A stretch of DNA of 64,000 bases from positions 5,905,001-5,969,000 of the forward strand of contig NZ_CP042910.1 of NCBI RefSeq assembly GCF_008298035.1, written 5' to 3'. Positions within the stretch are counted from its first letter, which is position 1. Every line of letters starts with the position of its first letter. The notes under the pieces are model-generated. The model saw only the letters and a program-made list of their open reading frames with translations, made no database searches and had not been told where the DNA came from. The position numbers and the translations under genes were made by a program. Below, piece by piece: positions 1 through 9,265 of the stretch. The stretch comes from Gimesia maris (GTDB lineage: Bacteria; Planctomycetota; Planctomycetia; Planctomycetales; Planctomycetaceae).

Positions 1-146
1 CTTATGAAGCTCTGGCCCGCGCTGCTTCGATCTCCAATAAACCGGAAGAAGTAGCAACTTATGTAGAACAGGCTAAAAAAATCGCAGAATCAGATCTGAA
101 AGGCGATGAAAAACAGCAATTACTGGATGATCTGAATACAATATAA
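1..146 (+). CDS. C-terminal fragment of a small helical protein (partial at left edge)
   Basis: Only the last 47 residues are present, read from base 3 to the TAA at 144-146; the start lies outside the window. The fragment reads YEALARAASISNKPEE, then a helix rich in Ala, Lys and Glu, and ends LLDDLNTI. The YEALARA opening and the D-L-x-T-I ending resemble the C-terminus of a small TPR-like protein family I have met in several phyla as an uncharacterised protein. That match is from memory and unverified. No catalytic motif is visible. It lies 73 bases upstream of the VWA gene on the same strand, so co-transcription is possible. Confidence 0.6.
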   Translation, partial: YEALARAASISNKPEEVATYVEQAKKIAESDLKGDEKQQLLDDLNTI

Positions 147-219
147 GCAGTCGATTCGCTGTCAGTCACTTCGATCAACAGACTACCTGCAGTCCTGTCA
201 CGATACATTTGCACAAACC

Positions 220-2634
220 ATGGATAAACTGAAACAACTCCTGGAATCCTATTTCGAGATCCCCGCTGCGGGTCCCGGCCAGGGTTCCGCCTGGAATTTT
301 CAGTGGAATTCTCCCTGGCCTGGCTGGTTACCTGACTGGGCGGTACTCCTGCTGGGCAGTGGGATCGTTTTTTTGCTGATCTATGCATACCTGAAAGATA
401 CCGCTCACCTGAATGTAAATAAACGTCTGGTTCTGATTGGAATTCGACTGACACTGTTTGCCATCGTTATCCTGTTCCTTACGCGGTTCACCTTAACCAT
501 TCATAGAACCGGACTGCCATTCGTCGCCGTACTCATTGATGATTCTGCCAGTATGGGACTCGAAGATGATTACGCGGAATTATCCTCCAGCAGTATGAGC
601 AAACCATTCCTGCAGGAGAGTCGGGGAAAAAACCGACTGGAACTGGTAAAAGATCTCCTGCTGCAAAATGAAGCCCGTTTTTTGACGGAACTTCAGAATA
701 AACACAAACTGAGACTTTATCATTTTTCCGACGAATGCCTGCCTCTGGGCGAACAGGGGCTGATCGATCTCCAGAATTACCAGCGGACACAGGAAGTCTT
801 AAAACAGCTGGAACCGGTGGGAAAAGAAACGCGTCCGTTTCATGCAGTCCAAAAAGTTCTCAATGATTTTCGGGGAACCCCACCGACGGCCATCATTGTA
901 CTCAGTGACGGCATCTCCAGTACCGGTGACCTTGACCTCCTCTCCCGCGCCGGGACACTGGCAAAATCCAAGCTGGTTCCCCTCTTTCCCGTCGGTGTCG
1001 GCAGCGAACAGCCGGTGAAAGACCTGCAATTGTATGACCTGCTGGTTGATGATGTTGCCTTCATCAACGACCCCGTCACCGTCTCTGCGAAAGTAAAATT
1101 CTTTGGTATTCAATCCGGTAACATGAAAGTCAGTCTCAGGGAAGCACACACCGGCAGTCCCCTGGCGTCGCGGCAGTTCCCGATCAATGCCCAGAAAGAT
1201 TATCAGAAAATCGAGCTGACATTCACTCCCACGAAACCCGGATTACTCGAATATGTCATCGCCGTCGAACCGGTAAAAGGAGAAGTCAATCTCAAGAATA
1301 ATCAGCAGACGAGTCAGATTTCTGTACTCGATCAGAAAATCCGTGTCCTGCTCGTCGATTCGGTTCCCCGATATGAATACCGCTATCTCAAACATCTGCT
1401 GGAACGGGATAAAACGATCGAGCTTCGCAGTATTCTGCAGGAATCAGATCTGGAATATTCATCAGAGGATGCCACTGCCCTCGATTATTTTCCGGTCAAA
1501 AAAGAAGATCTGTACCAATATGATGTCGTCATCCTGGGTGATGCCGATCCGGCCTACTTCAGCCAGGCCGTATTTGAGAACCTGGACCAGTTCGTTCGGG
1601 AAAAAGGTGGCGGGCTGATTATGGTGGCCGGTCCCCGTTTTTCTCCCCACGCTTATTTAAACACCGATCTGGAAGCATTGCTGCCGGTCGAGATTTCCAA
1701 TAACAGGCAACCTGCAGAATACAAACCGGTGATCGAAGGTTTTCAGCCGGAGTTGACCACGGAAGGACAGTTCAGCACCTCCATTTTTCGATTTGCTGAC
1801 AATGCTGAAGAAAGCCAGTTGATCTGGAATCAGCTGCCTGAGCTGTACTGGTTCTATGCAGCAGATGAGATCAAACCGGGCGCCTCCGTCTTCGCAGTGC
1901 ATCCTACGCAAAAGGGAAAAAAAGGTCAGAGAATTCCCATTATCTCGACCCAGCGAGTCGGTGCCGGCAAAGTCATTTTCAACGCCACGGATGACCTGTG
2001 GCGCTGGCGGGACCTGGTAGGAGACCTTTACTATTCGCGATTCTGGGTGCAAACGATTCGCTATCTGAGTCGGTCCAAACTCTTAAACCAGGAACAGGCT
2101 GTGGAGCTGACGCTGGATAGAAAGACCTACCAACAGGCCGATACCGTACAGTTTCGTGTCAAATTCCTCGATGAACAGTTGATTCCCACAGATTCAAAAA
2201 GCGTTACGGTCATGCTCGAACGACAGGGCGAAGCTTCGAAGCCGGTGAAATTAACGCCTCTGGAAAACTCACCCGGAATTTTTGAAGGCAGTGTCTCGAA
2301 TATCCCGGAAGGCGCCTATCACACCTGGGTCTCACAGCCCATTCTTCAGGGAACGCCGCCTGCGGTGGATTTTCGCGTCGAAATTTCTCAACGCGAACTG
2401 GTCAACCGCGATATGAATCAGAGTGATATGAAAAAAACGGCCCGTGAATCGCGTGGAAAATATTTTCCCATTTATGCAGCAGAACAGCTTCCCCAGACCA
2501 TACCGGCGGGCCATCCCGTTCCACTGGAAAATGAAGAACCCATCCCTCTCTGGAATCGCTGGGAATTCCTGATACTGTTTACTTTACTGATCTCAGCAGA
2601 ATGGCTGTTAAGAAAACGTTTTCGCTTAGTATAA
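220..2634 (+). CDS. VWA-domain membrane protein with GATase1-like central domain
   Basis: 804 residues. Two membrane segments come early (about 41-58 and 70-90). A von Willebrand A domain follows, with an intact MIDAS signature D107-x-S109-x-S111 and a later LSDG motif near residue 230. Residues about 375-600 (RVLLVDSVPRYEYRYL, then VVILGDADP and GGGLIMVAGP) resemble the class I glutamine-amidotransferase-like fold found in this planctomycete protein type; I see no clear catalytic triad. An Ig-like stretch follows (about 625-720), and a last membrane helix sits near the C-terminus (WEFLILFTLLISAEW). The layout is that of the BatA/VWA proteins usually found with MoxR ATPases and DUF58 proteins. 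No MoxR gene is visible, but the window starts just upstream. The next gene begins 52 bases downstream. Biochemical role unknown; a membrane-anchored complex with the next two genes is an inference. Confidence 0.85.
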   Translation: MDKLKQLLESYFEIPAAGPGQGSAWNFQWNSPWPGWLPDWAVLLLGSGIVFLLIYAYLKDTAHLNVNKRLVLIGIRLTLFAIVILFLTRFTLTIHRTGLPFVAVLIDDSASMGLEDDYAELSSSSMSKPFLQESRGKNRLELVKDLLLQNEARFLTELQNKHKLRLYHFSDECLPLGEQGLIDLQNYQRTQEVLKQLEPVGKETRPFHAVQKVLNDFRGTPPTAIIVLSDGISSTGDLDLLSRAGTLAKSKLVPLFPVGVGSEQPVKDLQLYDLLVDDVAFINDPVTVSAKVKFFGIQSGNMKVSLREAHTGSPLASRQFPINAQKDYQKIELTFTPTKPGLLEYVIAVEPVKGEVNLKNNQQTSQISVLDQKIRVLLVDSVPRYEYRYLKHLLERDKTIELRSILQESDLEYSSEDATALDYFPVKKEDLYQYDVVILGDADPAYFSQAVFENLDQFVREKGGGLIMVAGPRFSPHAYLNTDLEALLPVEISNNRQPAEYKPVIEGFQPELTTEGQFSTSIFRFADNAEESQLIWNQLPELYWFYAADEIKPGASVFAVHPTQKGKKGQRIPIISTQRVGAGKVIFNATDDLWRWRDLVGDLYYSRFWVQTIRYLSRSKLLNQEQAVELTLDRKTYQQADTVQFRVKFLDEQLIPTDSKSVTVMLERQGEASKPVKLTPLENSPGIFEGSVSNIPEGAYHTWVSQPILQGTPPAVDFRVEISQRELVNRDMNQSDMKKTARESRGKYFPIYAAEQLPQTIPAGHPVPLENEEPIPLWNRWEFLILFTLLISAEWLLRKRFRLV

Positions 2635-2686
2635 TAAACCATAGTCACTTTTTGGGGCATCAATCAGTTTTCCTGAAACCGGTATC

Positions 2687-5600
2687 ATGCAACATTCCAT
2701 TCGAGCACAACTGGAACAACTGCATCACAAGATTCGCCAGCTCATCTGGCTGAATGGATTGTGCTGGGGACTGACCCTGTTTCTCGGGCTCGCAGCATTG
2801 ATCATCAGTCTGGACTGGATGCTGAATATTTCAGATCCCGCCAGCAGACTCCTGCTCGGTCTTGCAGCAGGTTCCAGTGTGATCTGGATCCTCTGGAAAC
2901 ATCTCATCATCCCGTTAAAAACCCCTCTGACCGATTTAGACCTGGCGCTCAAAATTGAACGTCGCTACCCGACATTGCGAGACAGTTTTTCCAGCAGCAT
3001 TCAGTTTGATCACCAGTCCAACACTCAGTTTGCCGGTTCAACACAGATGCGTCAGGCTGTGATCGAAGATGCCTATCAACGTGCCTCTCAGATTAATTTT
3101 CTGGAACTGATTGATACACACCCCCTCAGAAAGATTATGTTTTCTGCTACTCTGCTCTGTCTGATCACAGCCTTCTTAACCCTGCTGCATCCGCAGGTAG
3201 TGATCCTGGGGCTTCACCGCCTGATACTCCCTTTCTCGGCACCGGACTGGCCTCAACGGGTTGAACTGCTGATCCTGGACGAAAAACTGGTTCCCATCGA
3301 AACCGGGCCAGACAATCCCTACCAGGTAGTCGAAGGACAGACATTTCAGTTTTTTGTTGAAAACCGCAAAGGCACTCCTCCCGACGATCTTCGTCTCGAA
3401 TATCAGTCCCGTCAGAAAGAACAGTCTGCGGGTAAAATTTATTCTGACCCCCTGCGTATTGTATCGGTTCCCGATAATTCGGGAGTCACACATGATCTGG
3501 GCACAGGTTCTTTAGTCATCACAAACAAACTGCTCAAACTGCGCGCAGTTGGCGGTGATGATACCCACATGCCCTGGCTCAATATTGTCTCGGTCCCTCC
3601 CACCATGATTCGTCTGAAGCAGGTCAGACTTATTCCTCCCGCTTACTCGCAGCTTTCCGAAGAAATCCTCCCCACCGGAATAGGCAACTTCAAAGCGCTG
3701 GTCGGCACGCGTGTTGAGTTTAAAGCCAGTTCTAACAAACTGTTGAAAACGGTAGACCTGCGGATTAAAAACAGCGAACCTGTATCCCTTAAATTACAAC
3801 CGGATCGTAAACATTTTTCAGGTACCTTTGTTGTCAATGCGCCGGGAACCTATTCCTACTGGTTCGAAGCGGAAAATGATCAGGGATTTAAACCACCCAC
3901 TCCCGATCATTTTGAAATCACTGCAATCAGCGATGACGTACCGGAAATTTTTCTGGAAGTTCCCGATACCGACCTGCAAGTGACACCCACTGCTCAAATC
4001 CCTCTCAAAGTCGTTGTTCATGATGACCTGGGGATCGAAGATGTTCTCATCCGCTATCAGAAATCTTCCAGCCAGGAGACTCTCTCGCGCGCCCTGCGTA
4101 CAGACCGTGAAAACTTTTCTTTTCGCCTGCCATTTCCCCCGGAGCCGGCAGCAAACCAGCGGCAAAACCAGTTGAAGGACCTGACGCTGACAGACAACTG
4201 GAAGCTCTCTGAACTGGCGCTTAAAGAAGGGGATCGGATTATTTTTCGGGCCGAAGCCCGTGATCTATTCCAGGACAGTTCCGCAACCAGTTCACAGGAA
4301 GCGCAACCTGCAGACTCCCATACAGGAACCAGTATTTCTCGAGTTTTGACCATTGTCAGCCCGCAGTTCAAAGCCAATGAACTGGCGAATCGTCAGGCAA
4401 ACCTGCTGGAAGAACTCGCCCGTATCCTGAAAGACCAGAGACTGCTGCGAACGGAAATCAAAGACGTTCAGCATCAACTGCAGCGCGTAGGCCAGGCACG
4501 TACCGAAGAAATTGATACAATCAAACAGGTGGAAATGGATCAGAAGCGGATTGCATCGCAACTCCACAGCCCCCGGACTGGTCTGGAGCAACGCTCCAGT
4601 GAACTGCTGCAGGAACTGGAATGGAATGGCATTGAAGATCCGGCCATGCAGCAACGACTCGCAGAACTCAACACGGAACTTTCCCAGTTGAATCAGCAGG
4701 TCTTCCCGGAGATCCAGGAGCAGATCACACAGGCTCGAAAAAAAATGCTGGCTAAAGTGGATACACAACCATCCCGGGAGCCGGGCACAACATCATCCAG
4801 CAAAGAAACTAAGTCTACCGCTGCTGAAGAGAACAAGAGCACAAAAGATGGAGCGGAAACAACACCCCTGGAATCATTAACCATCGCGGGGAATGGTCAA
4901 CAGCGTGTGATTGAAAGGCTGGATCATGTCTTAAAATCACTGGCGCAGTGGCAGCAGACCAGGGATCTGGTTTCCGAACTGGATGAACAGATCCAGCAGC
5001 AGGCAGACATTCAAAATCAGACAGAAAAGCTGGCCAGGAAAACGATTACCAAAACCTTTGGGAAGCTGAAACTGCAGGAACAGGCAGACCTGGAAAAACT
5101 TGCTCATCGCCAGGAGCAACAGGCCGATCAGTTTAAAGCCTTCCGCAACCTGCTTGATACATTAAACGACCAGGAACAGGAAATCGCCCATTCCGAACGG
5201 CAGCGAAACCAGGAAGCAATCGACTTCCTGCGGAAAAATTCGATTCCCGAAGTCATGAAACAGACCGCAGACAGAATAAAACAGAATCAGGTGGGGCAGG
5301 CATTACAGGAACAGCAGCAACTTCAGGAATCGATGCAGAAATTAAAAAATATTTTCGAAAACCAACCCGTCAATTCGACTGCAGAATTGTTAAATCAATT
5401 GATAAAAAGTGAGCAGGAATTAAACCTGATCAAACAGAAACAGGAGGAAATATTACAAAAACTGAAGAAAGCGGAGAATGCACCTGATAGTGAAGAAAAA
5501 GAGGCCGAACTGCAGAAGTTAAGAAAACAGGAGCAGGAACTGAAACAGCAGATGCAACAGCTGGAACTGAAACTGCAGCGACTCAGCCTCAATAAAGCAG

Positions 5601-6430
5601 CGGATTCGATGCAGCGCAGCGGCCGGCGAACATCGCAGATCGACAATGCATTACAACAGGGAAATACGGAAGAAGCACAGGAACAGATCCAGGAATCGCT
5701 TGATGATCTGGAGCAGGCACAACGTGAACTGGCAGCCCGTCGCAACGAGCTGGAGGAATCTCTGGCCTTTGAAGAATTCATCAAGCTGGAATCAGAAATC
5801 AAAGGACTGATTGAACGGCAGCAGTCGGTAATTGAAGAGACCGTCCGGCTGGAACAGGAACGCATTTCACGTGGTCGCTGGTCTCGGGGACAGTTGAAAT
5901 CTCTGAAACTGCTACAGCAGACCGAACAGGACCTGCAGCTGCAGTCCGTCAAAGTAGCAGAAAAACTGTCGAAAGCCCCTGTCTTTAAACTGGCGATGGA
6001 GAAAGCAATCGATCAACTGGAATTGGCTGTCGACCGCCTGGATCAGAGGCTGACGGACCAGCAGACGCTAAGCGCCGAACAGAATGCCCAATCCAGATTC
6101 AAAACTCTGCTGCAAGCCCTGAATGCCAAAACGGAACCAGTACAGACAGAACAGCAGCCAGGCGATGGCCAGCAGTTGATGCCCTCCGATCAGATTCCCA
6201 TCATCGCACAACTTCGTTTACTCAAGCTTCTGCAAGAGGATATTCTTGAGCGGACGACAGAGTTTAATGACACTCTGACTCCACAAAAACAATTAACGGC
6301 ACAGCAGCTTGAATTAAGAAAGCAACTTTCAAAAGAACAGGCTGATCTGGCAGAACTCTCTCAGAAAATATTAGAGCTCTTTAATCAACTCCTGCCGGAC
6401 AACCCGGAAGAAAATCTTGAGATCCAATAA
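2687..6430 (+). CDS. Large membrane-anchored Gln/Glu-rich coiled-coil protein (DUF4175-like)
   Basis: 1247 residues. Three hydrophobic segments near the N-terminus (about 21-40, 55-72, 153-170) are followed by a beta-rich extracytoplasmic part up to about residue 540. The rest, roughly 555-1240, is almost continuous coiled coil rich in Gln, Glu and Leu, with strings such as QLQESMQKLKNIFENQ. The plan (short membrane anchor, Ig-like region, very long Q/E coiled coil) matches proteins labelled DUF4175 or hypothetical beside VWA proteins in planctomycetes and other bacteria. Its TAA shares one base with the ATG of the next gene, so translation is probably coupled. No enzymatic motif is visible. 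A structural or scaffold role is inferred. Confidence 0.75.
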   Translation: MQHSIRAQLEQLHHKIRQLIWLNGLCWGLTLFLGLAALIISLDWMLNISDPASRLLLGLAAGSSVIWILWKHLIIPLKTPLTDLDLALKIERRYPTLRDSFSSSIQFDHQSNTQFAGSTQMRQAVIEDAYQRASQINFLELIDTHPLRKIMFSATLLCLITAFLTLLHPQVVILGLHRLILPFSAPDWPQRVELLILDEKLVPIETGPDNPYQVVEGQTFQFFVENRKGTPPDDLRLEYQSRQKEQSAGKIYSDPLRIVSVPDNSGVTHDLGTGSLVITNKLLKLRAVGGDDTHMPWLNIVSVPPTMIRLKQVRLIPPAYSQLSEEILPTGIGNFKALVGTRVEFKASSNKLLKTVDLRIKNSEPVSLKLQPDRKHFSGTFVVNAPGTYSYWFEAENDQGFKPPTPDHFEITAISDDVPEIFLEVPDTDLQVTPTAQIPLKVVVHDDLGIEDVLIRYQKSSSQETLSRALRTDRENFSFRLPFPPEPAANQRQNQLKDLTLTDNWKLSELALKEGDRIIFRAEARDLFQDSSATSSQEAQPADSHTGTSISRVLTIVSPQFKANELANRQANLLEELARILKDQRLLRTEIKDVQHQLQRVGQARTEEIDTIKQVEMDQKRIASQLHSPRTGLEQRSSELLQELEWNGIEDPAMQQRLAELNTELSQLNQQVFPEIQEQITQARKKMLAKVDTQPSREPGTTSSSKETKSTAAEENKSTKDGAETTPLESLTIAGNGQQRVIERLDHVLKSLAQWQQTRDLVSELDEQIQQQADIQNQTEKLARKTITKTFGKLKLQEQADLEKLAHRQEQQADQFKAFRNLLDTLNDQEQEIAHSERQRNQEAIDFLRKNSIPEVMKQTADRIKQNQVGQALQEQQQLQESMQKLKNIFENQPVNSTAELLNQLIKSEQELNLIKQKQEEILQKLKKAENAPDSEEKEAELQKLRKQEQELKQQMQQLELKLQRLSLNKAADSMQRSGRRTSQIDNALQQGNTEEAQEQIQESLDDLEQAQRELAARRNELEESLAFEEFIKLESEIKGLIERQQSVIEETVRLEQERISRGRWSRGQLKSLKLLQQTEQDLQLQSVKVAEKLSKAPVFKLAMEKAIDQLELAVDRLDQRLTDQQTLSAEQNAQSRFKTLLQALNAKTEPVQTEQQPGDGQQLMPSDQIPIIAQLRLLKLLQEDILERTTEFNDTLTPQKQLTAQQLELRKQLSKEQADLAELSQKILELFNQLLPDNPEENLEIQ

Positions 6431-7149
6431 TGCAGATGAGAAACTCAAAATCAATACCGTTCCTGTATCTGCTGGCGATCAGTACGACCATCGTCTTTAC
6501 TGTCTTAGAACAGCCGACGAACGCAGATGAAAGTTCTGAAAAAAAAGAACCCGTCAAAACTCAGAGAGCAGAGTCAGAACCGGACGAACCTGCCGACAAA
6601 ATCCAACCGGACAAAGACCAGTCTGATAAGCAGGTAGAAAAGCTCAAAAAATGGGCTCAAAAAAATCAATTACCGATTGAACCCATCATTAAAGAGATGG
6701 AACGTGCCGGCAAACTGATTGAAAAGCAGGATGGCGGGAAAGAAGTGCAACAGGTTCAGAAACAGGTTGTGGAAGACCTGGAAAAACTGATTCGCCTGGT
6801 CGAACAGGCACCCAAAACTTCGATGCGTCTGCAAAATCAGAATAATCAGCAGCAACAGGAACAGCAGCAGAAACGACAGGATCGTGAAGGGATGCAGAAA
6901 CAGAACAATGAGAATCAGCTCTCTCAAGGACCTGCGCGGCAGTCCACCGACCGCCAGAATGAAGGCCAGGTAACTCCCGGCAACCTGAATGCAAAAAGCA
7001 ACTATGCCAAAGATGCGTGGGGACATCTGCCACCCGCGATGAGACAGCAGTTATTGAACATCTACACCGAGAAATTTCTTCCCCAGTACGAAGATCAGGT
7101 GCGACGTTATTATGAGGCTCTGGCAGAAAAGAAAAAACGTACTCCCTGA
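6430..7149 (+). CDS. Secreted Gln-rich protein of the VWA/coiled-coil operon
   Basis: 239 residues. The start overlaps the previous stop (TAATG); an alternative ATG lies two codons in. The N-terminus carries a Sec-type signal sequence (FLYLLAISTTIVFTVLEQ), followed by an acidic, Lys-rich stretch, a helical part (about 60-125), a Gln/Asn-rich low-complexity segment (about 137-165) and a more ordered C-terminus containing WGHLPPAMRQQLLNIYTEKF and YYEALAEKKK. A W-G-x-L-P ... Y..FLP ending of this sort recurs in proteins encoded next to VWA genes, which suggests a conserved C-terminal module; this is from memory. The final codons lie inside the terminator stem. Function unknown. Confidence 0.75.
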   Translation: MQMRNSKSIPFLYLLAISTTIVFTVLEQPTNADESSEKKEPVKTQRAESEPDEPADKIQPDKDQSDKQVEKLKKWAQKNQLPIEPIIKEMERAGKLIEKQDGGKEVQQVQKQVVEDLEKLIRLVEQAPKTSMRLQNQNNQQQQEQQQKRQDREGMQKQNNENQLSQGPARQSTDRQNEGQVTPGNLNAKSNYAKDAWGHLPPAMRQQLLNIYTEKFLPQYEDQVRRYYEALAEKKKRTP

Positions 7150-7180
7150 CTGTTTCGGGAAAGCCAGGGAAGTACGTTTT
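7136..7180 (+). terminator. Rho-independent terminator overlapping the stop codon
   Basis: Left arm AACGTACTCCCTG (7136-7148) pairs with CAGGGAAGTACGTT (7165-7178) with one bulged A, a 16-base loop and a short T run. The TGA stop at 7147-7149 lies in the left arm and loop edge, so the hairpin closes the operon with no 3' spacer. Confidence 0.75.
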
Positions 7181-7217
7181 CAGAGAGCAAAATTAGTCAG
7201 GCATATCAGACTAATGA

Positions 7218-7559
7218 TCAGGGGGCGACGACATTGAATGTATCACTTCGATAAATCGTCGTATCATAGCTGTTTCCACTATACAGACGCACGTAATTCC
7301 AGCGACGGGCTCCCCGTAAAGCGAATCCGGGAGTTGTCGCCAGTTCTGGTGTGCGATAAGCAGAACGACTTTCCGGGCGAGGATAACGGGCAGCGACCTC
7401 TGGTGGCAACTCATGGCTGTAATAGGAACGGCCGAATGTCCAGTTTTCTGCTTCTGCAGACTGAGTTCCGCTGCCAATGCTCAGAGTGGCTGTTAAGATT
7501 CCAAGCATCAATAATCGTGTGGTTGACTTTCCGATTTTTGCAGAGTGTTGGAATTTCAT
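7218..7559 (-). CDS. Small exported protein of unknown function
   Basis: 113 residues from the ATG at 7559, preceded by AGAGGTGAG, a good ribosome site. A longer reading frame adds 31 residues that break the signal peptide layout, so I reject that start. The N-terminus has Lys/Arg residues, a hydrophobic core (RLLMLGILTATLSIGSG) and a likely cleavage after AEA. The mature part is about 75 residues, rich in Arg, Tyr, Pro and Ser, with the string RRWNYVRLYSGNSYDTTIYRS near the end; no Cys and no known motif. It converges on the VWA operon. The upstream region carries three overlapping or nearby palindromes listed separately. Probably a secreted or surface protein; function unknown. Confidence 0.7.
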   Translation of the reverse strand: MKFQHSAKIGKSTTRLLMLGILTATLSIGSGTQSAEAENWTFGRSYYSHELPPEVAARYPRPESRSAYRTPELATTPGFALRGARRWNYVRLYSGNSYDTTIYRSDTFNVVAP

Positions 7560-7575
7560 AAGACTCACCTCTTCA

Positions 7576-7650
7576 ATGTTGTTCAACATGTTGATTTTTT
7601 GCAACACGCTGATACTGTTTTGAAACGAATGTTGAATCGAATCAACATTC
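7576..7650 (-). promoter_or_regulatory. Cluster of ATGTTG/CAACAT inverted repeats upstream of the small exported protein
   Basis: Three palindromes share one half-site: ATGTTG-TT-CAACAT at 7576-7589, the overlapping perfect palindrome CAACATGTTG at 7584-7593, and GAATGTTGA (7627-7635) with TCAACATTC (7642-7650), a perfect 9-base pair of arms with a 6-base spacer. They lie 17 to 91 bases upstream of the start at 7559, where operators or leader hairpins are expected. The regulator is not identified. Confidence 0.45.
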
Positions 7651-7714
7651 ACTCTTCAATTCAGGGGATGAAGAAGTAAGACGCAGATTGTATGCCAGTC
7701 ACGAACCAAATCAC

Positions 7715-8308
7715 TCAGTCGAGCGGAATACCTGCTTTCTTATAGAGCTCTGCTTTTTTCCTGTTATCCTGGAGAACCAGGATATTTCCGGACTCTGCAT
7801 CGTAGCCATACATTTTGTAAGGCGGGAGTTCTGCGAATTCGATGCGATTCTCTTTCATCATCTGCATATATTCATCGTAAGTGGGGAATCGGTCATTCAG
7901 CGCTTTGTGCGCTTTAATCGCCTGCTGCATTCCCAATGTGCTGACCCGGGACGCCATGGAAACATAAGCACTGCCAGCCTGGGTGAAAGGGTCGCCCCCT
8001 TTGATTTTGCCATCCACAACTTCAATATCCGGATTTTCCAATGCTTTTTTTGCATCCACTACAACAGCGGTGGTCTTGTGGATAATACTTTTCTTGTCTT
8101 CATTTGCATTGCCTCCCTGTTCGTCGGCAGCCGCATTTTCTGCTACCGGTTCTTGAGGCGCTTTGCTTTGCGGTTTATCTTCGATTGTTTCTCCCTGTTG
8201 ACGGGCGATTTCTTTTGGATCCTTACATCCATTACCTGCCAGCATGACCATCACTGCTGCTAACAGCAGGCTGGTCGCATCAAACATTCTTCGGGTCTTT
8301 TTTTTCAT
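7715..8308 (-). CDS. Putative lipoprotein, planctomycete conserved
   Basis: 197 residues from the ATG at 8308. The longer frame from 8416 would put 36 residues in front of an evident signal sequence, so I reject it. The N-terminus (KKKTRR, then LLLAAVMVMLAGNGC) looks like a lipoprotein signal, although Gly at position -3 makes the lipobox imperfect. An acidic, Glu/Ala/Gln-rich linker (about 30-75) leads to an ordered C-terminal domain of about 110 residues with IKGGDPFTQAGSAYVSM, FPTYDEYMQMM and YKMYGYDAESGNILVLQD. The FPTYDEYM and YGYD..SG strings recall a conserved planctomycete domain of unknown function. It is followed by the small exported protein gene on the same strand. Function unknown. 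Confidence 0.7.
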   Translation of the reverse strand: MKKKTRRMFDATSLLLAAVMVMLAGNGCKDPKEIARQQGETIEDKPQSKAPQEPVAENAAADEQGGNANEDKKSIIHKTTAVVVDAKKALENPDIEVVDGKIKGGDPFTQAGSAYVSMASRVSTLGMQQAIKAHKALNDRFPTYDEYMQMMKENRIEFAELPPYKMYGYDAESGNILVLQDNRKKAELYKKAGIPLD

Positions 8309-8719
8309 CGGACACACTCGTTTATTTTTTAATGCTGAGATACTGGAAACGACACGCTCTGAACTGACAGAGTACCATAACCAGATAATTGTTTCATCCA
8401 AATCCTGGCGATTCAAGCAAGGGAAATAGCAGTAGAATCCAGAAGTAAATTCGCTGGTTTCCGAATTCCAGTGAGGATTTTACATATTTCGCAATTTTAT
8501 ATGGTAAATGTCATTGGTTTGAGAACAAGTTTCAATAAGCAGGCAGAATTTTACTGACAATATACTAACCATTTGTATTGATAATGACATAAGAATTGGC
8601 GAAGATTTCCGTTCTAAAGCAAAGTTTGCTTCTATTTAATTTTAATGGCCCTTTGATTTCATTATGATTAAACGATTGCAAATCGCCAAAGCCTCTTACG
8701 AACGGAGTTCCCGACTTTT
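8309..8719. other. Non-coding gap between divergent lipoprotein and sigma-factor genes
   Basis: 411 AT-rich bases with no convincing reading frame. It must hold the divergent promoters of the lipoprotein and sigma-factor genes. A perfect inverted repeat, AAGCAAA-G-TTTGCTT (8617-8631), lies about 90 bases upstream of the sigma-factor start and could be an operator. Nothing else was recognised. Confidence 0.4.
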
Positions 8720-9265
8720 ATGTCGACTTCCACATCGTCTTTACATCCAGATACAAGGGGTTTGTTTACATCTTTACTGAGTAAAGATCGTTTACGGATT
8801 TTCGGTTATATCCGAACACTCGTCCCCAATAATTCAGATGCAGAAGATGTTTATCAGCATGTCTGTTTAACACTGTGGAATAAGTTCGATGAATTTGATC
8901 AGGACCGGGACTTTTTCTCCTGGGCCTGTGGAGTCGCTTTTTTTACTGTTTGCAATTATCGAAGAAGTATTGGAAGAGATCGACATTTTTTCAATCAGGA
9001 ACTCATTGAAACCATGTCCCATGAACGTGAAGAACATTTAAACAACCACGATATTCGCCTCGATTTTCTGCAGGACTGCATGCAGAACTTGAATTCCTCA
9101 GACCAGCAGTTACTAAAAAATGCAGTATACGAAAATCAGTCGGTGAAAGAGATCGCCAAAACTGCAGGAAAAACAATCCAAACCCTTTATAACCGCCTCT
9201 CACTCCTCAGACGTGAACTGGCGGCTTGTATATCCCGTAAGCTTCAAAGTGAGCGTCAACAATAA
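8720..9265 (+). CDS. ECF-type RNA polymerase sigma factor (Rhodopirellula/Verrucomicrobium family)
   Basis: 181 residues, a normal ECF sigma length. Region 2 covers about 25-95: RLRIFGYIRTLVPNNSDAED, then DVYQHVCLTLWNKFDEFD and FFSWACGVAF, the core- and -10-binding part. Region 4 covers about 118-178, with the helix-turn-helix around SVKEIAKTAGKTIQTLYNRL. The sequence fits the planctomycete/verrucomicrobial sigma-70 subfamily (TIGR02989 type). Its TAA overlaps the ATG of the next gene by one base (TAATG), the usual arrangement with a FecR-type membrane partner. It probably redirects RNA polymerase in response to a signal relayed by that partner. Target promoters unknown. Confidence 0.9.
   Translation: MSTSTSSLHPDTRGLFTSLLSKDRLRIFGYIRTLVPNNSDAEDVYQHVCLTLWNKFDEFDQDRDFFSWACGVAFFTVCNYRRSIGRDRHFFNQELIETMSHEREEHLNNHDIRLDFLQDCMQNLNSSDQQLLKNAVYENQSVKEIAKTAGKTIQTLYNRLSLLRRELAACISRKLQSERQQ

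Noticed and set aside
5395..5952. Ser/Cys-rich 185-codon frame antisense to the coiled-coil gene
   Set aside because: Such Ser/Cys-rich shadows arise on the opposite strand of Gln/Glu/Leu-rich coding sequence; no independent evidence.
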